Source: DASQDN01 sp963833675 (lineage in GTDB: Bacteria; Acidobacteriota; Terriglobia; Bryobacterales; Bryobacteraceae). Taken from it: a stretch of 64,000 nt of DNA. The stretch spans positions 26,589 through 90,588 of the forward strand of contig CAWHYW010000014.1 of assembly GCA_963833675.1 (NCBI GenBank), given 5' to 3'. Position numbers and translations under genes: made by a program. Below are positions 19,835 to 29,361 of this stretch, one piece after another. Below the pieces are notes generated by a model, which saw only the letters and a list, made by a program, of their open reading frames with translations, was not told the origin of the DNA and ran no database searches. Every line of letters starts with the position of its first letter. Position 1 is the first letter of the stretch.

Positions 19835-22485
19835 TCATCTCATGTCTAACTCGCACCGCAGCGCCGTGCTGGGATCGAGCCGGATTGCCCGTTGTACGGG
19901 TACAAAGCCGCTAGTAATGTCACGACGAGAAAGAACACCACGACTGAAACGTACATCCATGGCGAGCCCTCTACAGCTGCGCTGGAAAGAGTTCGGATCG
20001 TGTTCCTGGCGGTAAGCCCCAGTGCTAAGCCAACAGACAAACCCATTGCGATCCAGATCATCGTAGTTCCCAAAACGGTCCGCGCAATCGATCGACGGTC
20101 CGCGCCCAGTGCAATCCGAATTGCAATCTCAGTCGTGCGCTGTGCCACCAGACACGAAATCACACTGTACATTCCGACCGAAGCCATTACTACGGCGAGC
20201 AGGGCGAAAGCGCCGATCAGGAACACCTGGAACTGCGGCGCAGTCACGGCGTCCGAAATCAATTGCTCCATCGTCACGGCGCCATAGACCACTTGCTCAG
20301 AATTCAACGAACGGATCGCCGCGCTTACCTGCTTCACAAGCTGATCGGGAGGAATTGCTGAACGCACAACCAAGTATTGATTGGTCCACGAGAACCGGAG
20401 CGTACACATATAAACTTCCGGAAAAGCCGCTGTTCGGAGGCCGCGTGTCCGTACGTTGCCGACCATCCCGACTATAGTTAGTGGCTGGCTAGGATCGAAG
20501 ATTTGTCGACCTACGATATCCCGTCCGAGTCCAAAGCGGCGAGCGAACTCCTCATTCACGATTGCCACTCGCCAGGGCTCTTTCCCGTCATCATCGCGAA
20601 AACCGCGTCCGGCAAGCAGCGGAATGCGCAGTGTGCGGAAGTAATCCGGGCTGACGAGGTGGTTGTCGGCGATTACACTCTTGAGCACTCCAGCTGCGCC
20701 GGTCACTCCAACGAGTTCGGTTGGGCCGCTCACCGAAGGTCTAAGGGGCGGGCCTGTTACGGTGGCCGCTGAATCTACACCGGGGATCGCGGAGATTCGT
20801 TCAAGGTATTCGTGGAACAGCACAGGAGATTTCGTATCGATTACGGTTGGCGGCGCGGGTGGGGGTTTCAGCCGCAACGCGATCACATGATTTGGATCGA
20901 ATCCGGTTGGTGTGCGTCAGCAGGGTCCAGAGATTCTGCGCAACGCAGACCCGCTCCACACAAGAGAAATACGGACAACGACGCCTCTACAGCAATCATC
21001 AGGTGACGCAGCCTGCTCCCCTCACCAGTTGCGGCGCGCGCAGTAAGAGCAGACGTAGATTCGCTGCTCTTTGAATGCCGGAACAATCGAAAACACGATC
21101 GCTGAGATTAGGGAGGTCGCCAGAGTAAACGCGACGACACGGCCATCCACATGCGCAGCTTCGAGGAGGGGACTACGCACCGGAAGCAACAGAATCACGA
21201 GACGCGTAACCAGTGTGACGCGATCAGTCCTGCCACTCCTCCGCACATTGCTAAGACCAGTCCTTCCAGCAGGAACTGGCGAACCAGTCGAAGCGGACTG
21301 GCGCCGAGAGCCGAACGAATCGCAACTTCACGACCTCGCCGCAACGAACGCGCGAGTAGAAGCTGCGCCGTATTCGCGCATGCAATCAGCAAAAGAATGC
21401 CTACGCAACCGGACAGCAGTAGCAGAAGAGATCGCTGCGATCCGACGATAGCTTCTCTCAGCGGAAGCGCCCGGAGAGACACAGGTCGCACACCCCTTCA
21501 CGGTTTCGGTACGCTTTCGGATACTCCCTAACGAGGGCATCGGCTATCGTCTGGATTTCAGACTGTGCCTGCGTCTGAGTTACCTGGCTCCCCAACCGCG
21601 CAAGCACTCGAAAAGGCGCGCTTGCTCCCGCTCCGCTCGACCGAAAGACTGCGATTTGCGGGACTCGTCAGGGAAACATAGATGTCAACAGGCTCAGATA
21701 TCCGGAGTGTCGGGTAATCGAAACGGAATGCCGCAGGAAGAACACCGATTATCACGGGCACTCTGGCCATCAAGGCGAAGTGTTCGTCCGAGAACGTCAG
21801 GCGCCGCTCCCATCCTTGTGCGCCAGAATGAATCCGTTAGAACCACAACGGGAGCTCGCCCAGGTTGATTGTCCTCTTCAAGGAATGTCCGTCCGATCGC
21901 CGCACTCACTCCCAGAAGTGGGAAGAAAGAGGCAGTCACACGGGCCCCAAACACACGCGCGGGCCCATCGCCGCCCGAGACCTGCATATCCCGATGTTCG
22001 GTGAATGCAACCTGTTCAAGCGTGCGGCTTCGCGCACGAATCTCGAGATACTCCGACAGGCTGGGGTTCCAGCCGCCATCTTCGATTAGCGTGACAAGCC
22101 TGTCGGAATCGCGATACGGAAGCGGGTCGAGAAAAGCGGCTTTGAGCAGAGTGAACATCGTTGCGCTGCCGCCGATCCCGATCGCAAGCACGAGTATCAT
22201 CAGCACGGAAAGTCCCGTGTCACGCTTTAATAAAACCGCCCCATGGCGAAGATCCTGTAAGCAAGATGCAAGCCAACCGATCATACGCGCATCACGCATT
22301 TCTTCCCGGGCCAACGTTAGATTCCCCATGCGACGTTTGGCGACTTCTTCCGCGGACGTCAGGCTCAATCCCTGATCGAGCGCTTTGCGCAAGCGCATCT
22401 GGTGGTGAAACTCGAGTTCGTCTTCGAGGTCACGATCCAGTCTGGCTCGCCGGAACACGTTGAAAAGTTTACGGACCAACGACAT
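19835..22485 (-). CDS. ADOP-family FtsX/MacB-like ABC permease, many frame breaks
   Basis: An acidobacterial ADOP-type protein of about 880 residues. The N-terminus (LFNVFRRARLDRDLEDELEFHHQMRL) is the family-specific cytoplasmic stretch, then a first membrane helix (LSVLMILVLAIGIGGSATMF), a MacB-like periplasmic core, two FtsX permease domains (LLIACANTAQLLLAR; AVVMASVGMYSVISCLVAQR) and the tail RLDPSTALRCE. ADOPs work as ATP-driven envelope machines or exporters without a fixed substrate assignment. At least seven frame changes are needed, near 21,760, 21,640, 21,215, 21,070, 20,935, 20,880 and 19,890; the last restores an end at 19,835. The start ATG overlaps the PadR stop (TGATG), so the two are translationally coupled. 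Confidence 0.78.
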
Positions 22486-22820
22486 CACGCCATCCTTAGC
22501 ACCCGCGTAATCGCGGCGGCCGCTCGGAGCCACTCAGCTTCTTCCTCACCGAGCTGACGGCGTCCGGCCGCAGTGATTCTGTAATACCTAGCCCGTCGAT
22601 TATTGTCCGAAGCCGCCCATTCCGACCGGATCCATCCTGCCTCATCCATTCGGTGAAGCGCGGGATAAAGCGAACCCTCACCCACTTGCAGCACGTTTTC
22701 GGAAAGCTGCTCAATGCGTTCTGCGATCGAGTAGCCATGCATGCTTTCTCCGGAGGAGAGGATGCGCAATACGAGAAGGTCCAGCTTGCCCAGCAATTGA
22801 TCTCGGTTCGCTCTTCCCAT
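22485..22820 (-). CDS. PadR family transcriptional regulator
   Basis: A 111-residue winged-helix regulator. The start is set at GANRDQLLG's methionine (MGRANRDQLLG, 22,820), which matches PadR family starts; longer versions would run into the promoter region. Recognisable parts are LGKLDLLVLRILSSGESMHGYSIAER, with the recognition helix region, VGEGSLYPALHRMDEAGWI with the wing, and ARYYRITAAGRRQL. In Acidobacteriota PadR genes usually precede ADOP permease genes, as here, and likely repress them. The divergent PQQ dehydrogenase gene starts 72 bases away, and a small dyad sits between the two. Confidence 0.9.
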   Translation of the reverse strand: MGRANRDQLLGKLDLLVLRILSSGESMHGYSIAERIEQLSENVLQVGEGSLYPALHRMDEAGWIRSEWAASDNNRRARYYRITAAGRRQLGEEEAEWLRAAAAITRVLRMA

Positions 22821-22869
22821 CGACGTCGATAGGAAAGAGTTTATGCCTATTTCGTGACTGCTGTCAAGG

Positions 22870-22882
22870 TACATATACTGTA
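22870..22882. promoter_or_regulatory. Candidate operator dyad between padR and PQQ dehydrogenase
   Basis: TACA and TGTA half sites separated by five bases (22,870-22,873 and 22,879-22,882) form a small inverted repeat in the divergent intergenic space. PadR proteins bind inverted repeats near their own promoters, so it could be an autoregulatory site. It is short, and such a match can occur by chance. Confidence 0.25.
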
Positions 22883-22892
22883 TGAATCAACA

Positions 22893-25208
22893 ATGAATAA
22901 GAGATTTCGTCTCGCAGGCTTAGTGTGGTTCGGCTCCACATGGGCATTGGCGCAACATCCGGCGCCCGAAGCTCACTTGCGCGGTCGCGCACAATACGAA
23001 AAGTTCTGCTCCACGTGCCACGGCGCGAGCGCGAAAGGGGCCCGAGGACCGGACCTCACCGGCGCTCTGCGGCACGGCTCTCTTCAGTCCGATATCGTGC
23101 AAAGCATTGTCGAGGGGATTCCCGGTACACAGATGCCGGCCTTCTCGATGCCTCGCAGCGATGCTGAGGCGATTGCCGCGTACCTGTTTCATTTAAGAAA
23201 TCCTAAGGACGATGATCCTGTTACCGGCAACGCGACTGCCGGTAGCTCGTTATTCTTTGGCGCCGTCGGATGTAGCCGATGTCATATGTACAAAGGGTCG
23301 GGAGGAAGGCTGGGACCGGACCTCAGCAGTATCGGCCAGGCGAAGTCGGCTGGACAGATCACGAAACTGGTTACAGAGCCGCACCAGAAACTAGCGCCAG
23401 GATTTCAAACGGTAGAGGTACGGTTTCGCGATGGGCGTACAATCCGCGGTGTTCGTAAGAATGAAGATACCTTTTCGATTCAGGTGATGGACACCGGCGA
23501 AAAACTTCATCTTCTGCTGAAGAAGAACATAGCCGAAGTGAAGCTGCCGGAACAGTCATTGATGCCCCAGCCAAAGCTGTCGCCCGCACAGGCCAATGAT
23601 TTAGTAGCTTTCCTCAAAACCGCTCCCGAAGCGGCGCAACAACCGTGGAAGCCCAGCGCGGATCTGAACGTTTCGGCTACTCGTCTGGAGAACGCCGAAA
23701 AAGAGCCTGGAAACTGGCTCACTTACTGGGGCGATCTTTGGGGCACTCACTACAGCCACTTAAGTTCCATCAACACTACGAACGTCGGAAAGCTCACGAG
23801 TGTGTGGGCATACCAATTCGGCGAACCACGGGTGGAAACGACGCCATTGGCAGTCGACGGCTTACTATTCGTTACCGGCGCACGAAACAGCGCGATGGCG
23901 CTCGATGCGCGGACGGGCAAAATGATATGGCGTTATCAACGCCGGTTGCCTACGGACATCCACACGCAGTGCACGGTGATGACGAACCGAGGCCTCGCCA
24001 TTTTGGGTGACCGCGTCTACATGGCAACTCTGGATGCGCATCTGATTGCACTTGATGCCAAGACGGGAAACCTCATTTGGGACCAGATCGTCGGCGATTA
24101 CAAGGTTGGCCTCACCATGACGCTGGCGCCGCTGGCAATCGATGGCGCGGTGATCGTGGGACTGACTGCGGGAGAATGCGCGCTGACGGGCTATGTGGAT
24201 GCGTACGATCCTGATACGGGAGCTCGCCTGTGGCGGTCGCATGTGATGCCCCAAAAGGAAGATCCGGCACAGGCAACCTGGTCAGGAAAGTCGGCGGAGT
24301 TCGGTGGAGGCCCCACGTGGATGACGGGTACTTACGATAAGTCGACTCGCACCCTCTACTGGACGACCGGAAATCCATCGCCGGACTACAACGGAGATGA
24401 CCGTCAAGGCGACAACCTCTATACGTGCAGTGTGCTCGCGCTCGATCCGAAGACCGGCAAGCGGAAGTGGCACTTCCAGTTCACGCCTCACGACACTCAT
24501 GACTGGGACTCGCAAGAGACCCCGGTGCTGATTGATGATATGTGGAAAGGCCGCAAGCGAAGGCTCCTGATCCACGCAGACCGTAATGCGTTCTTTTACG
24601 TGCTGGACCGAGATACGGGAGAGTTCCTCGCCGGCGCTCCCTTCGCGAAGCAGACGTGGGCCAAGGGATTGGACGAACGTGGCCGGCCTATCGTAATCCC
24701 TGGCACCGATCCAACACCGGCTGGCGTTTATGTTTGCCCCGATGCCGCCGGAGCGACAAACTGGGCGGCGCCATCGTGGCATCCGGGGACGAAACTGTTG
24801 TACGTCAGCTCCCGCGATTCGTGCGCCACATACACGAGCAGTGTCATGCAGCCGGAGCCGGGCAAACCATATGGCGGATCCGGTCAGAATGAAACATCGG
24901 TAGAACTGGCCGCCGGCATTCGTGCGATCGACCCGCAAACTTCGAAGGTACGCTGGGATTTCAAGCTGAATCAAGGCTCTTTCTCTGCGGGAGTGCTCGC
25001 CACTGCGGGCAATCTGGTCTTCGCGGCATCGCGCGAAGGAAATCTCATTGCGCTCAATGCAACTACGGGTAAGCCGTTATGGAGCTTTCAAACCGGAGCT
25101 CCGATCCAGAGCGCGCCAATGTCCTTCAGTGTGGACGGCCGGCAGCACATCGCGATCGCCGGCGACTCGACGCTCTTCGTCTTCGCGCTTCCGGAGACGG
25201 AGAAATGA
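22893..25208 (+). CDS. PQQ-dependent dehydrogenase with N-terminal cytochrome c domains
   Basis: A 771-residue periplasmic quinoprotein with signal peptide (residues 1-20). Two haem motifs precede the catalytic domain: CSTCH at residues 39-43 and CSRCH at 127-131, followed by a small beta domain (TVEVRFRDGRTIRG) and LSPAQANDLVAFL. The eight-bladed PQQ propeller starts near residue 280 (NWLTYWGDLWGTHYSHLS) with repeats such as ALDARTGKMIWRY and ALNATTGKPLWSF. Such enzymes oxidise alcohols or aldose sugars and pass electrons to cytochrome c. In quinohaemoprotein alcohol dehydrogenases the cytochrome domain is usually C-terminal, so this order is notable. Its stop overlaps the next start (ATGA). 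The substrate is not determined. Confidence 0.9.
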   Translation: MNKRFRLAGLVWFGSTWALAQHPAPEAHLRGRAQYEKFCSTCHGASAKGARGPDLTGALRHGSLQSDIVQSIVEGIPGTQMPAFSMPRSDAEAIAAYLFHLRNPKDDDPVTGNATAGSSLFFGAVGCSRCHMYKGSGGRLGPDLSSIGQAKSAGQITKLVTEPHQKLAPGFQTVEVRFRDGRTIRGVRKNEDTFSIQVMDTGEKLHLLLKKNIAEVKLPEQSLMPQPKLSPAQANDLVAFLKTAPEAAQQPWKPSADLNVSATRLENAEKEPGNWLTYWGDLWGTHYSHLSSINTTNVGKLTSVWAYQFGEPRVETTPLAVDGLLFVTGARNSAMALDARTGKMIWRYQRRLPTDIHTQCTVMTNRGLAILGDRVYMATLDAHLIALDAKTGNLIWDQIVGDYKVGLTMTLAPLAIDGAVIVGLTAGECALTGYVDAYDPDTGARLWRSHVMPQKEDPAQATWSGKSAEFGGGPTWMTGTYDKSTRTLYWTTGNPSPDYNGDDRQGDNLYTCSVLALDPKTGKRKWHFQFTPHDTHDWDSQETPVLIDDMWKGRKRRLLIHADRNAFFYVLDRDTGEFLAGAPFAKQTWAKGLDERGRPIVIPGTDPTPAGVYVCPDAAGATNWAAPSWHPGTKLLYVSSRDSCATYTSSVMQPEPGKPYGGSGQNETSVELAAGIRAIDPQTSKVRWDFKLNQGSFSAGVLATAGNLVFAASREGNLIALNATTGKPLWSFQTGAPIQSAPMSFSVDGRQHIAIAGDSTLFVFALPETEK

Positions 25209-26269
25209 AGGTTGCCCTTTGGATGGTATTCCTAGCTCTCCAGGCGGTGGCGCTGGAGAGGCCTGGTGTGGAGTTCAAAATCTTTCAGTTTCCTGCCGAT
25301 CGCATTCCACGAATCGATGGGAACGTAGATGACTGGGCCATGGTGCCCGAAAGTTATGTCATCGGCGTCGACCAGTTGCAGGATACCGTCAATAACTTGC
25401 CACTCGATAGGAAGAATCTCGACGTCAAAGTGAAGGTTGGTTGGGTGAAGGGCCTCAACCGGCTCTACTTTCTCTACGAAGCCTACGATAATTATTGGGA
25501 CTTTAAGAGAGCAGACTTACACAACGATATTTTCGAAGTGGTCGTAGACGGCGATCTCTCGGGCGGACCCTTTATCAAACAAATGCATCCGTCGAAGACA
25601 TACGATCCCAACGAGGCGCATTTCACGTTCCATGGCGTGCACGCGCAGAACTATCACATCTTCACTCCCGCCGATGGCAAAGATTGGACGATGGTTTGGG
25701 GCTGCCAGCCGTGGATCAAGAACTTGCCCTACGCAAACGCTGCTTACAACTACAACTTCAAACACGGAGAAAGCGGCAAACTGACGCTTGAGTTCTATAT
25801 CACGCCATTCGATTATGCGGCGTATGAAGGGCCCGAGCGATCGGTGGAATCGAAGCTATGGGAGAAGAAGATTATTGGATTGTCGTGGTCAATTCTCGAC
25901 TACGATGACGAAAAGGCCGAGAAGTACCGTGGGTTCTGGAATCTTTCCCACAAGACAACCATGTACGGCAATGCATCAGATCTTGTCGCTTTTCGGCTGA
26001 TGCCTCTGGAATCCGAGTTTCGCAAGCCCGTTGAAGCCGAGTGGTCATTCCTCGTGCTCGACATGGACCGGAGATTGGTCGCATTCAAAGATGAATCGTA
26101 CGGCCCGATCATTTCGTGGAAATGGGAGTTCGGTGACGGGAAAACATCGACCGATCGGCATCCGATTCACCAATATGAAAGACCCGGAGAATACATCGTG
26201 ACGCTCTACGTGGATGGAGCTAAAGGTAAAGCCAAGAAGACCAAGGTCTGGGACGTTGTCTTACGATAG
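25205..26269 (+). CDS. Secreted CBM9-like and PKD-domain protein
   Basis: A 354-residue exported protein (signal MKVALWMVFLALQAVA). The first 250 residues form a CBM9/DOMON-like beta-sandwich (RIDGNVDDWAMVPESY, LYFLYEAYDNYWDF, NDIFEVVVDGDLSGG), a fold that binds sugars or haem. The C-terminal 80 residues are a PKD domain (ISWKWEFGDGKTSTDRHPIHQY, PGEYIVTLYV). The ATG at 25,205 overlaps the PQQ dehydrogenase stop, so the two are translationally coupled, and the protein may present substrate to, or accept electrons from, the quinoprotein. That partnership is inferred from gene order. The 3' end overlaps the convergent ceramidase-like gene by nine bases. Confidence 0.82.
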   Translation: MKVALWMVFLALQAVALERPGVEFKIFQFPADRIPRIDGNVDDWAMVPESYVIGVDQLQDTVNNLPLDRKNLDVKVKVGWVKGLNRLYFLYEAYDNYWDFKRADLHNDIFEVVVDGDLSGGPFIKQMHPSKTYDPNEAHFTFHGVHAQNYHIFTPADGKDWTMVWGCQPWIKNLPYANAAYNYNFKHGESGKLTLEFYITPFDYAAYEGPERSVESKLWEKKIIGLSWSILDYDDEKAEKYRGFWNLSHKTTMYGNASDLVAFRLMPLESEFRKPVEAEWSFLVLDMDRRLVAFKDESYGPIISWKWEFGDGKTSTDRHPIHQYERPGEYIVTLYVDGAKGKAKKTKVWDVVLR

Positions 26270-27811
26270 CTCCGGGGGAACATTCCCATACGACCAGGGA
26301 CGTGGAGCCGAGCCTTCGGGATCGGGGTTGAAAGGCGCAGCTTTCGCCGGTTCCGGAATCTTTCCTGGCGTCAATCCCTTCGCAAGCTTCACACCGATAT
26401 CTGCCATTTGACGGCCGGCGCTAGGTTCCGCATTCGTGTAGCTCGTCAGTCGAGTCTCGTAGCCGCCCCCGTGTGGCCCGAGCGCCTCTTCTGTTGCGAT
26501 GTAGCCGACACAGCCGTTTGCGAGCTCGACGGGCATCGTAATCGGGAACGGACTGCCTGCCCTGATATCCAGGCCGAATTGGCAGAACATCTCACCGGGA
26601 GCGGATACCATCACGGCCGGCCCCACCTGAATTGCCTGTACTTCGACCTCCAATTTCGGAGACTTCGCAGCGAGGGCATCGAGCATTACCGTTTCTTTCG
26701 CAAATATCCAATTCGTTGTCCCAACTTCTTTCGGGTCCTTGGACACTGTGGCAAGGGCCTGCTGGACTTTGGCGCGGCTCGGGAGGCGGCGATTCATGCT
26801 GATGACCTCAGAAGAGGCCGACGTGGGCCCTGCCGCGCCTGCATGCGACTTCGACAAGACCTTCACTACCTCAGCACCGATACTCCCACCTACGAGGCGA
26901 GCGTATTGTTCTCCCGTAGGACTCTTCCACGGGCTCCGGTTATCCACCTGCGTGATATCGCCGCAGAAGCCCTGAAGAAAAACTACGACCGCTCGCGATC
27001 CGAGAACGGATTGAATCGTACGCTCCAGATAGTAGATCCAGTTCGCTGAAATCCCGTCCGGATTGGTGGTAGCGTGGCAGGCATAATTCACCACGCAACC
27101 AGTCAGATGCCCGTCGGAATCGTAAGCGCCAATCACGCTGACGACCGGGTCGATCGGTCCAGCTGGTTCGACGATGTCCGGGTTGCCTTGCCCCGGATGC
27201 GTCCAGGACTGGCCGTTTTTCATCCGGAAGCGACGGTTGAATGCTACGGTTCCTTCATGTCCAACACCGAAGCTGCATCGCGAGGGCTCGCGCAGACTAT
27301 CCGCGACCGTTACAGCCCGGACAATCTCCGATTCAACATGACTTAGATAGCCGGCGTCAGCCATGGAAGATTGCTCATAGGCGAGCTTCCGTATTAATGG
27401 GGACGCATGGTCGTACTCACCAGGAAGGACCATTCCCACCGGTCCCGACGAGTGCGAGTGAGACGCGCCAACCATGATGCTGCCGGGCGCGATTCCGCAA
27501 CGTGCTCGGATCGTTTCGCGGGCGGAGAGCACGACGTGACGCGGTATCACGAGTGAATCGATGCCTACCAAAGCTACTCGCTGAGGTCCATCGCCGAAGA
27601 CTGCCGCGCGAACTTTGCAGGCGTCGTGGAATTTCCGATGGAAGACTTTTCCATAGCCTCCCGGTTGTTCCATGCCGATATCCGGAGTGATGTCGCGTTC
27701 CGCAAATCCTGCTTTCAGGAGTCCATCATTGGCAGCAGCCGCGAGTGGCGGGGCCATTGCTGCAAGTCCAGAAAGAGTTGCGCCGGATGTCAGAAAGGTT
27801 CTTCGTTTCAA
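26261..27811 (-). CDS. Neutral/alkaline ceramidase-like secreted protein
   Basis: A 516-residue exported protein with a Tat-like leader (MKRRTFLTSGATLSGLAAMAPPLAAA). It has the N-terminal ceramidase fold: KAGFAERDITPDIGM at the mature start, VALVGIDSLVIPR, IMVGASHSHSSGP with the metal-binding histidines, VNYACHATT and FLQGFCGDITQVDN. True ceramidases cleave the amide of ceramides; most secreted homologues in Acidobacteriota and Planctomycetota are untested, and the C-terminal immunoglobulin-like domain of classical ceramidases is not evident here. It is followed, in the direction of its strand's upstream side, by an amino acid permease gene. Confidence 0.83.
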   Translation of the reverse strand: MKRRTFLTSGATLSGLAAMAPPLAAAANDGLLKAGFAERDITPDIGMEQPGGYGKVFHRKFHDACKVRAAVFGDGPQRVALVGIDSLVIPRHVVLSARETIRARCGIAPGSIMVGASHSHSSGPVGMVLPGEYDHASPLIRKLAYEQSSMADAGYLSHVESEIVRAVTVADSLREPSRCSFGVGHEGTVAFNRRFRMKNGQSWTHPGQGNPDIVEPAGPIDPVVSVIGAYDSDGHLTGCVVNYACHATTNPDGISANWIYYLERTIQSVLGSRAVVVFLQGFCGDITQVDNRSPWKSPTGEQYARLVGGSIGAEVVKVLSKSHAGAAGPTSASSEVISMNRRLPSRAKVQQALATVSKDPKEVGTTNWIFAKETVMLDALAAKSPKLEVEVQAIQVGPAVMVSAPGEMFCQFGLDIRAGSPFPITMPVELANGCVGYIATEEALGPHGGGYETRLTSYTNAEPSAGRQMADIGVKLAKGLTPGKIPEPAKAAPFNPDPEGSAPRPWSYGNVPPELS

Positions 27812-27861
27812 AACTGCCGTACTCCTATTGAAACAATTGTGCCGAATTTGAAGACAATGGA

Positions 27862-27867
27862 ATTATA
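27862..27867 (-). promoter_or_regulatory. Candidate -10 box for the ceramidase-like gene
   Basis: A perfect TATAAT on the minus strand sits 51-56 bases before the start of the ceramidase-like gene, at the end of the permease gene. No convincing -35 box is seen at the expected distance, so the promoter is uncertain. Confidence 0.28.
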
Positions 27868-29329
27868 TTGCATCGCCTCTCGCGTCGTATTTGATGAAGT
27901 TGGGCTCAAGGGCCCAATCCGGTCCGGCAAACCTGTGACGCACGAAAACTCGATAGACGATCGCAAGGATTCCGAGTACGCACAACAGCGTCTGCCCGGC
28001 CAGTTGATTCGGCGGCATAATCAGCACGACTGAGACGATGGCCGTATAAACGATCGCAACGATGTTGACGGCGCGGCCGCGCCTACCGAGGCTCCACACA
28101 GCGGCAGTTGTCCACGGATGTGCGCGGGAGCGAGCTCGGAGTCCGAGTACAACGGGAATCACATAGGCGAGATAGAGCGCAACCGTACTCAAGGATGTCA
28201 CGACTGGAACAGCGCCAGTCCATGCCATGGCTACCAGACTGGCCGCCACGATCGCCCAGATTGCGGGACCTGGCGTTCCATGCTTCGAGTTCACACGTTT
28301 GAATAATCCTGACCATGGGATGCCTTGATCGCGAGCCAGCGAATACAATGCGCGCGACGCGCTGGTAATACAGGAGAGTCCGCAAAACCACATCGCGATC
28401 GAGGCCAGTGCGCCGAGCGCATTCCCGAGCCGCGGTCCCAGCGCGTTTTGAAACACTGCGATCGCTGCCGGCACGATATTGCCGCTGCTATCTTTAGCGC
28501 CTAGCGCTGCGGGAATAGTCGTGATCGCAAGCGTCAACGCGATCAACAATGCAAAACCAGCGATACCCGCGACTGCGACGGAGAGGACGATCCCCCACGG
28601 AGCGGTGCGGCGCGGGTCAGAAGTTTCCTCCGCCATGTGAGCAGATGCATCGAATCCCGTATAAGTCCACTGCGCCTGAAGCAGGCCCAACATGAACGCC
28701 CATGCGTATGGGGTTCTCCCGTTGCTGTTTATGCCCTCGGCCAAGAAGGAGACCGGCTGCAAAGGAGCAAACGCAAAGATGCACGCGACGATAATGGCGA
28801 CGCCTACGATATGAACGGTCACACTCGCATTGTTGAGAATGGCCACCAGCCGGACACCGATGTGATTCAGGATTCCGTGCACGACAAGCGTGAATGCGAA
28901 CATCAGGAAAACGTTTGTCGGTGTCGCAGCAATACCTAGGAATGGAAGCACAAACTGGGCGCAGCCGTAGTTGATGCCTGCCTGTGCCGCAACAAGGCCG
29001 ATGATATTCAGCCATGCCACAAACCAACCCCAAGCTGGGCCCCCGAGAGCAGCGGCCCAATGATACATCGCTCCCGATGTCGGATAAGCGGAACACAATT
29101 CGGCCATGCTGGCCGCGAGCGTCAAAGTGAATACGGTCGCAAGAGGCCAACCGAGTGTCATTTGCAGCGGTCCGCCCATCTCCAATCCATAACCGTAGAG
29201 CGTTACCGCGCCAGTCAGGATAGAAATGATCGAGAACGAGATTGCGAAATTTGAGAATCCGCCCATACTGCGAAGCAGCTCCTGGGCGTAGCCAAACTGA
29301 TGCAGATCACGAGTATCTTGGGAACTCAT
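27863..29329 (-). CDS. APC superfamily amino acid permease
   Basis: A 488-residue inner-membrane carrier with about twelve hydrophobic helices. Family marks are GGFSNFAISFSIISILTGAV in helix 1, with the unwound helix typical of APC transporters, LCSAYPTSGAMYHWAAALGG, and YTGFDASAHMAEET in helix 6, the last a hallmark of the GABA/choline-type (amino acid/choline transporter) branch. Substrates of that branch include amino acids, GABA, choline and ethanolamine. The gene is divergent from the glycerol kinase operon and precedes the ceramidase-like gene on the same strand. Confidence 0.9.
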   Translation of the reverse strand: MSSQDTRDLHQFGYAQELLRSMGGFSNFAISFSIISILTGAVTLYGYGLEMGGPLQMTLGWPLATVFTLTLAASMAELCSAYPTSGAMYHWAAALGGPAWGWFVAWLNIIGLVAAQAGINYGCAQFVLPFLGIAATPTNVFLMFAFTLVVHGILNHIGVRLVAILNNASVTVHIVGVAIIVACIFAFAPLQPVSFLAEGINSNGRTPYAWAFMLGLLQAQWTYTGFDASAHMAEETSDPRRTAPWGIVLSVAVAGIAGFALLIALTLAITTIPAALGAKDSSGNIVPAAIAVFQNALGPRLGNALGALASIAMWFCGLSCITSASRALYSLARDQGIPWSGLFKRVNSKHGTPGPAIWAIVAASLVAMAWTGAVPVVTSLSTVALYLAYVIPVVLGLRARSRAHPWTTAAVWSLGRRGRAVNIVAIVYTAIVSVVLIMPPNQLAGQTLLCVLGILAIVYRVFVRHRFAGPDWALEPNFIKYDARGDAI

Positions 29330-29344
29330 CGGCAGAGTCCTAAG

Positions 29345-29352
29345 AGTATACT
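29345..29352. promoter_or_regulatory. Palindromic AGTATACT between divergent permease and glycerol kinase genes
   Basis: AGTATACT is a perfect palindrome and supplies a TATACT -10-like box on both strands in the roughly 30-base gap. No good -35 boxes accompany it. If used, both transcripts would have very short leaders. Confidence 0.25.
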
Positions 29353-29361
29353 TTGTTTCTG

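Noticed and set aside
24282..24974. A 230-codon minus-strand frame
   Set aside because: Lies opposite the PQQ propeller coding sequence and has no signal of its own.
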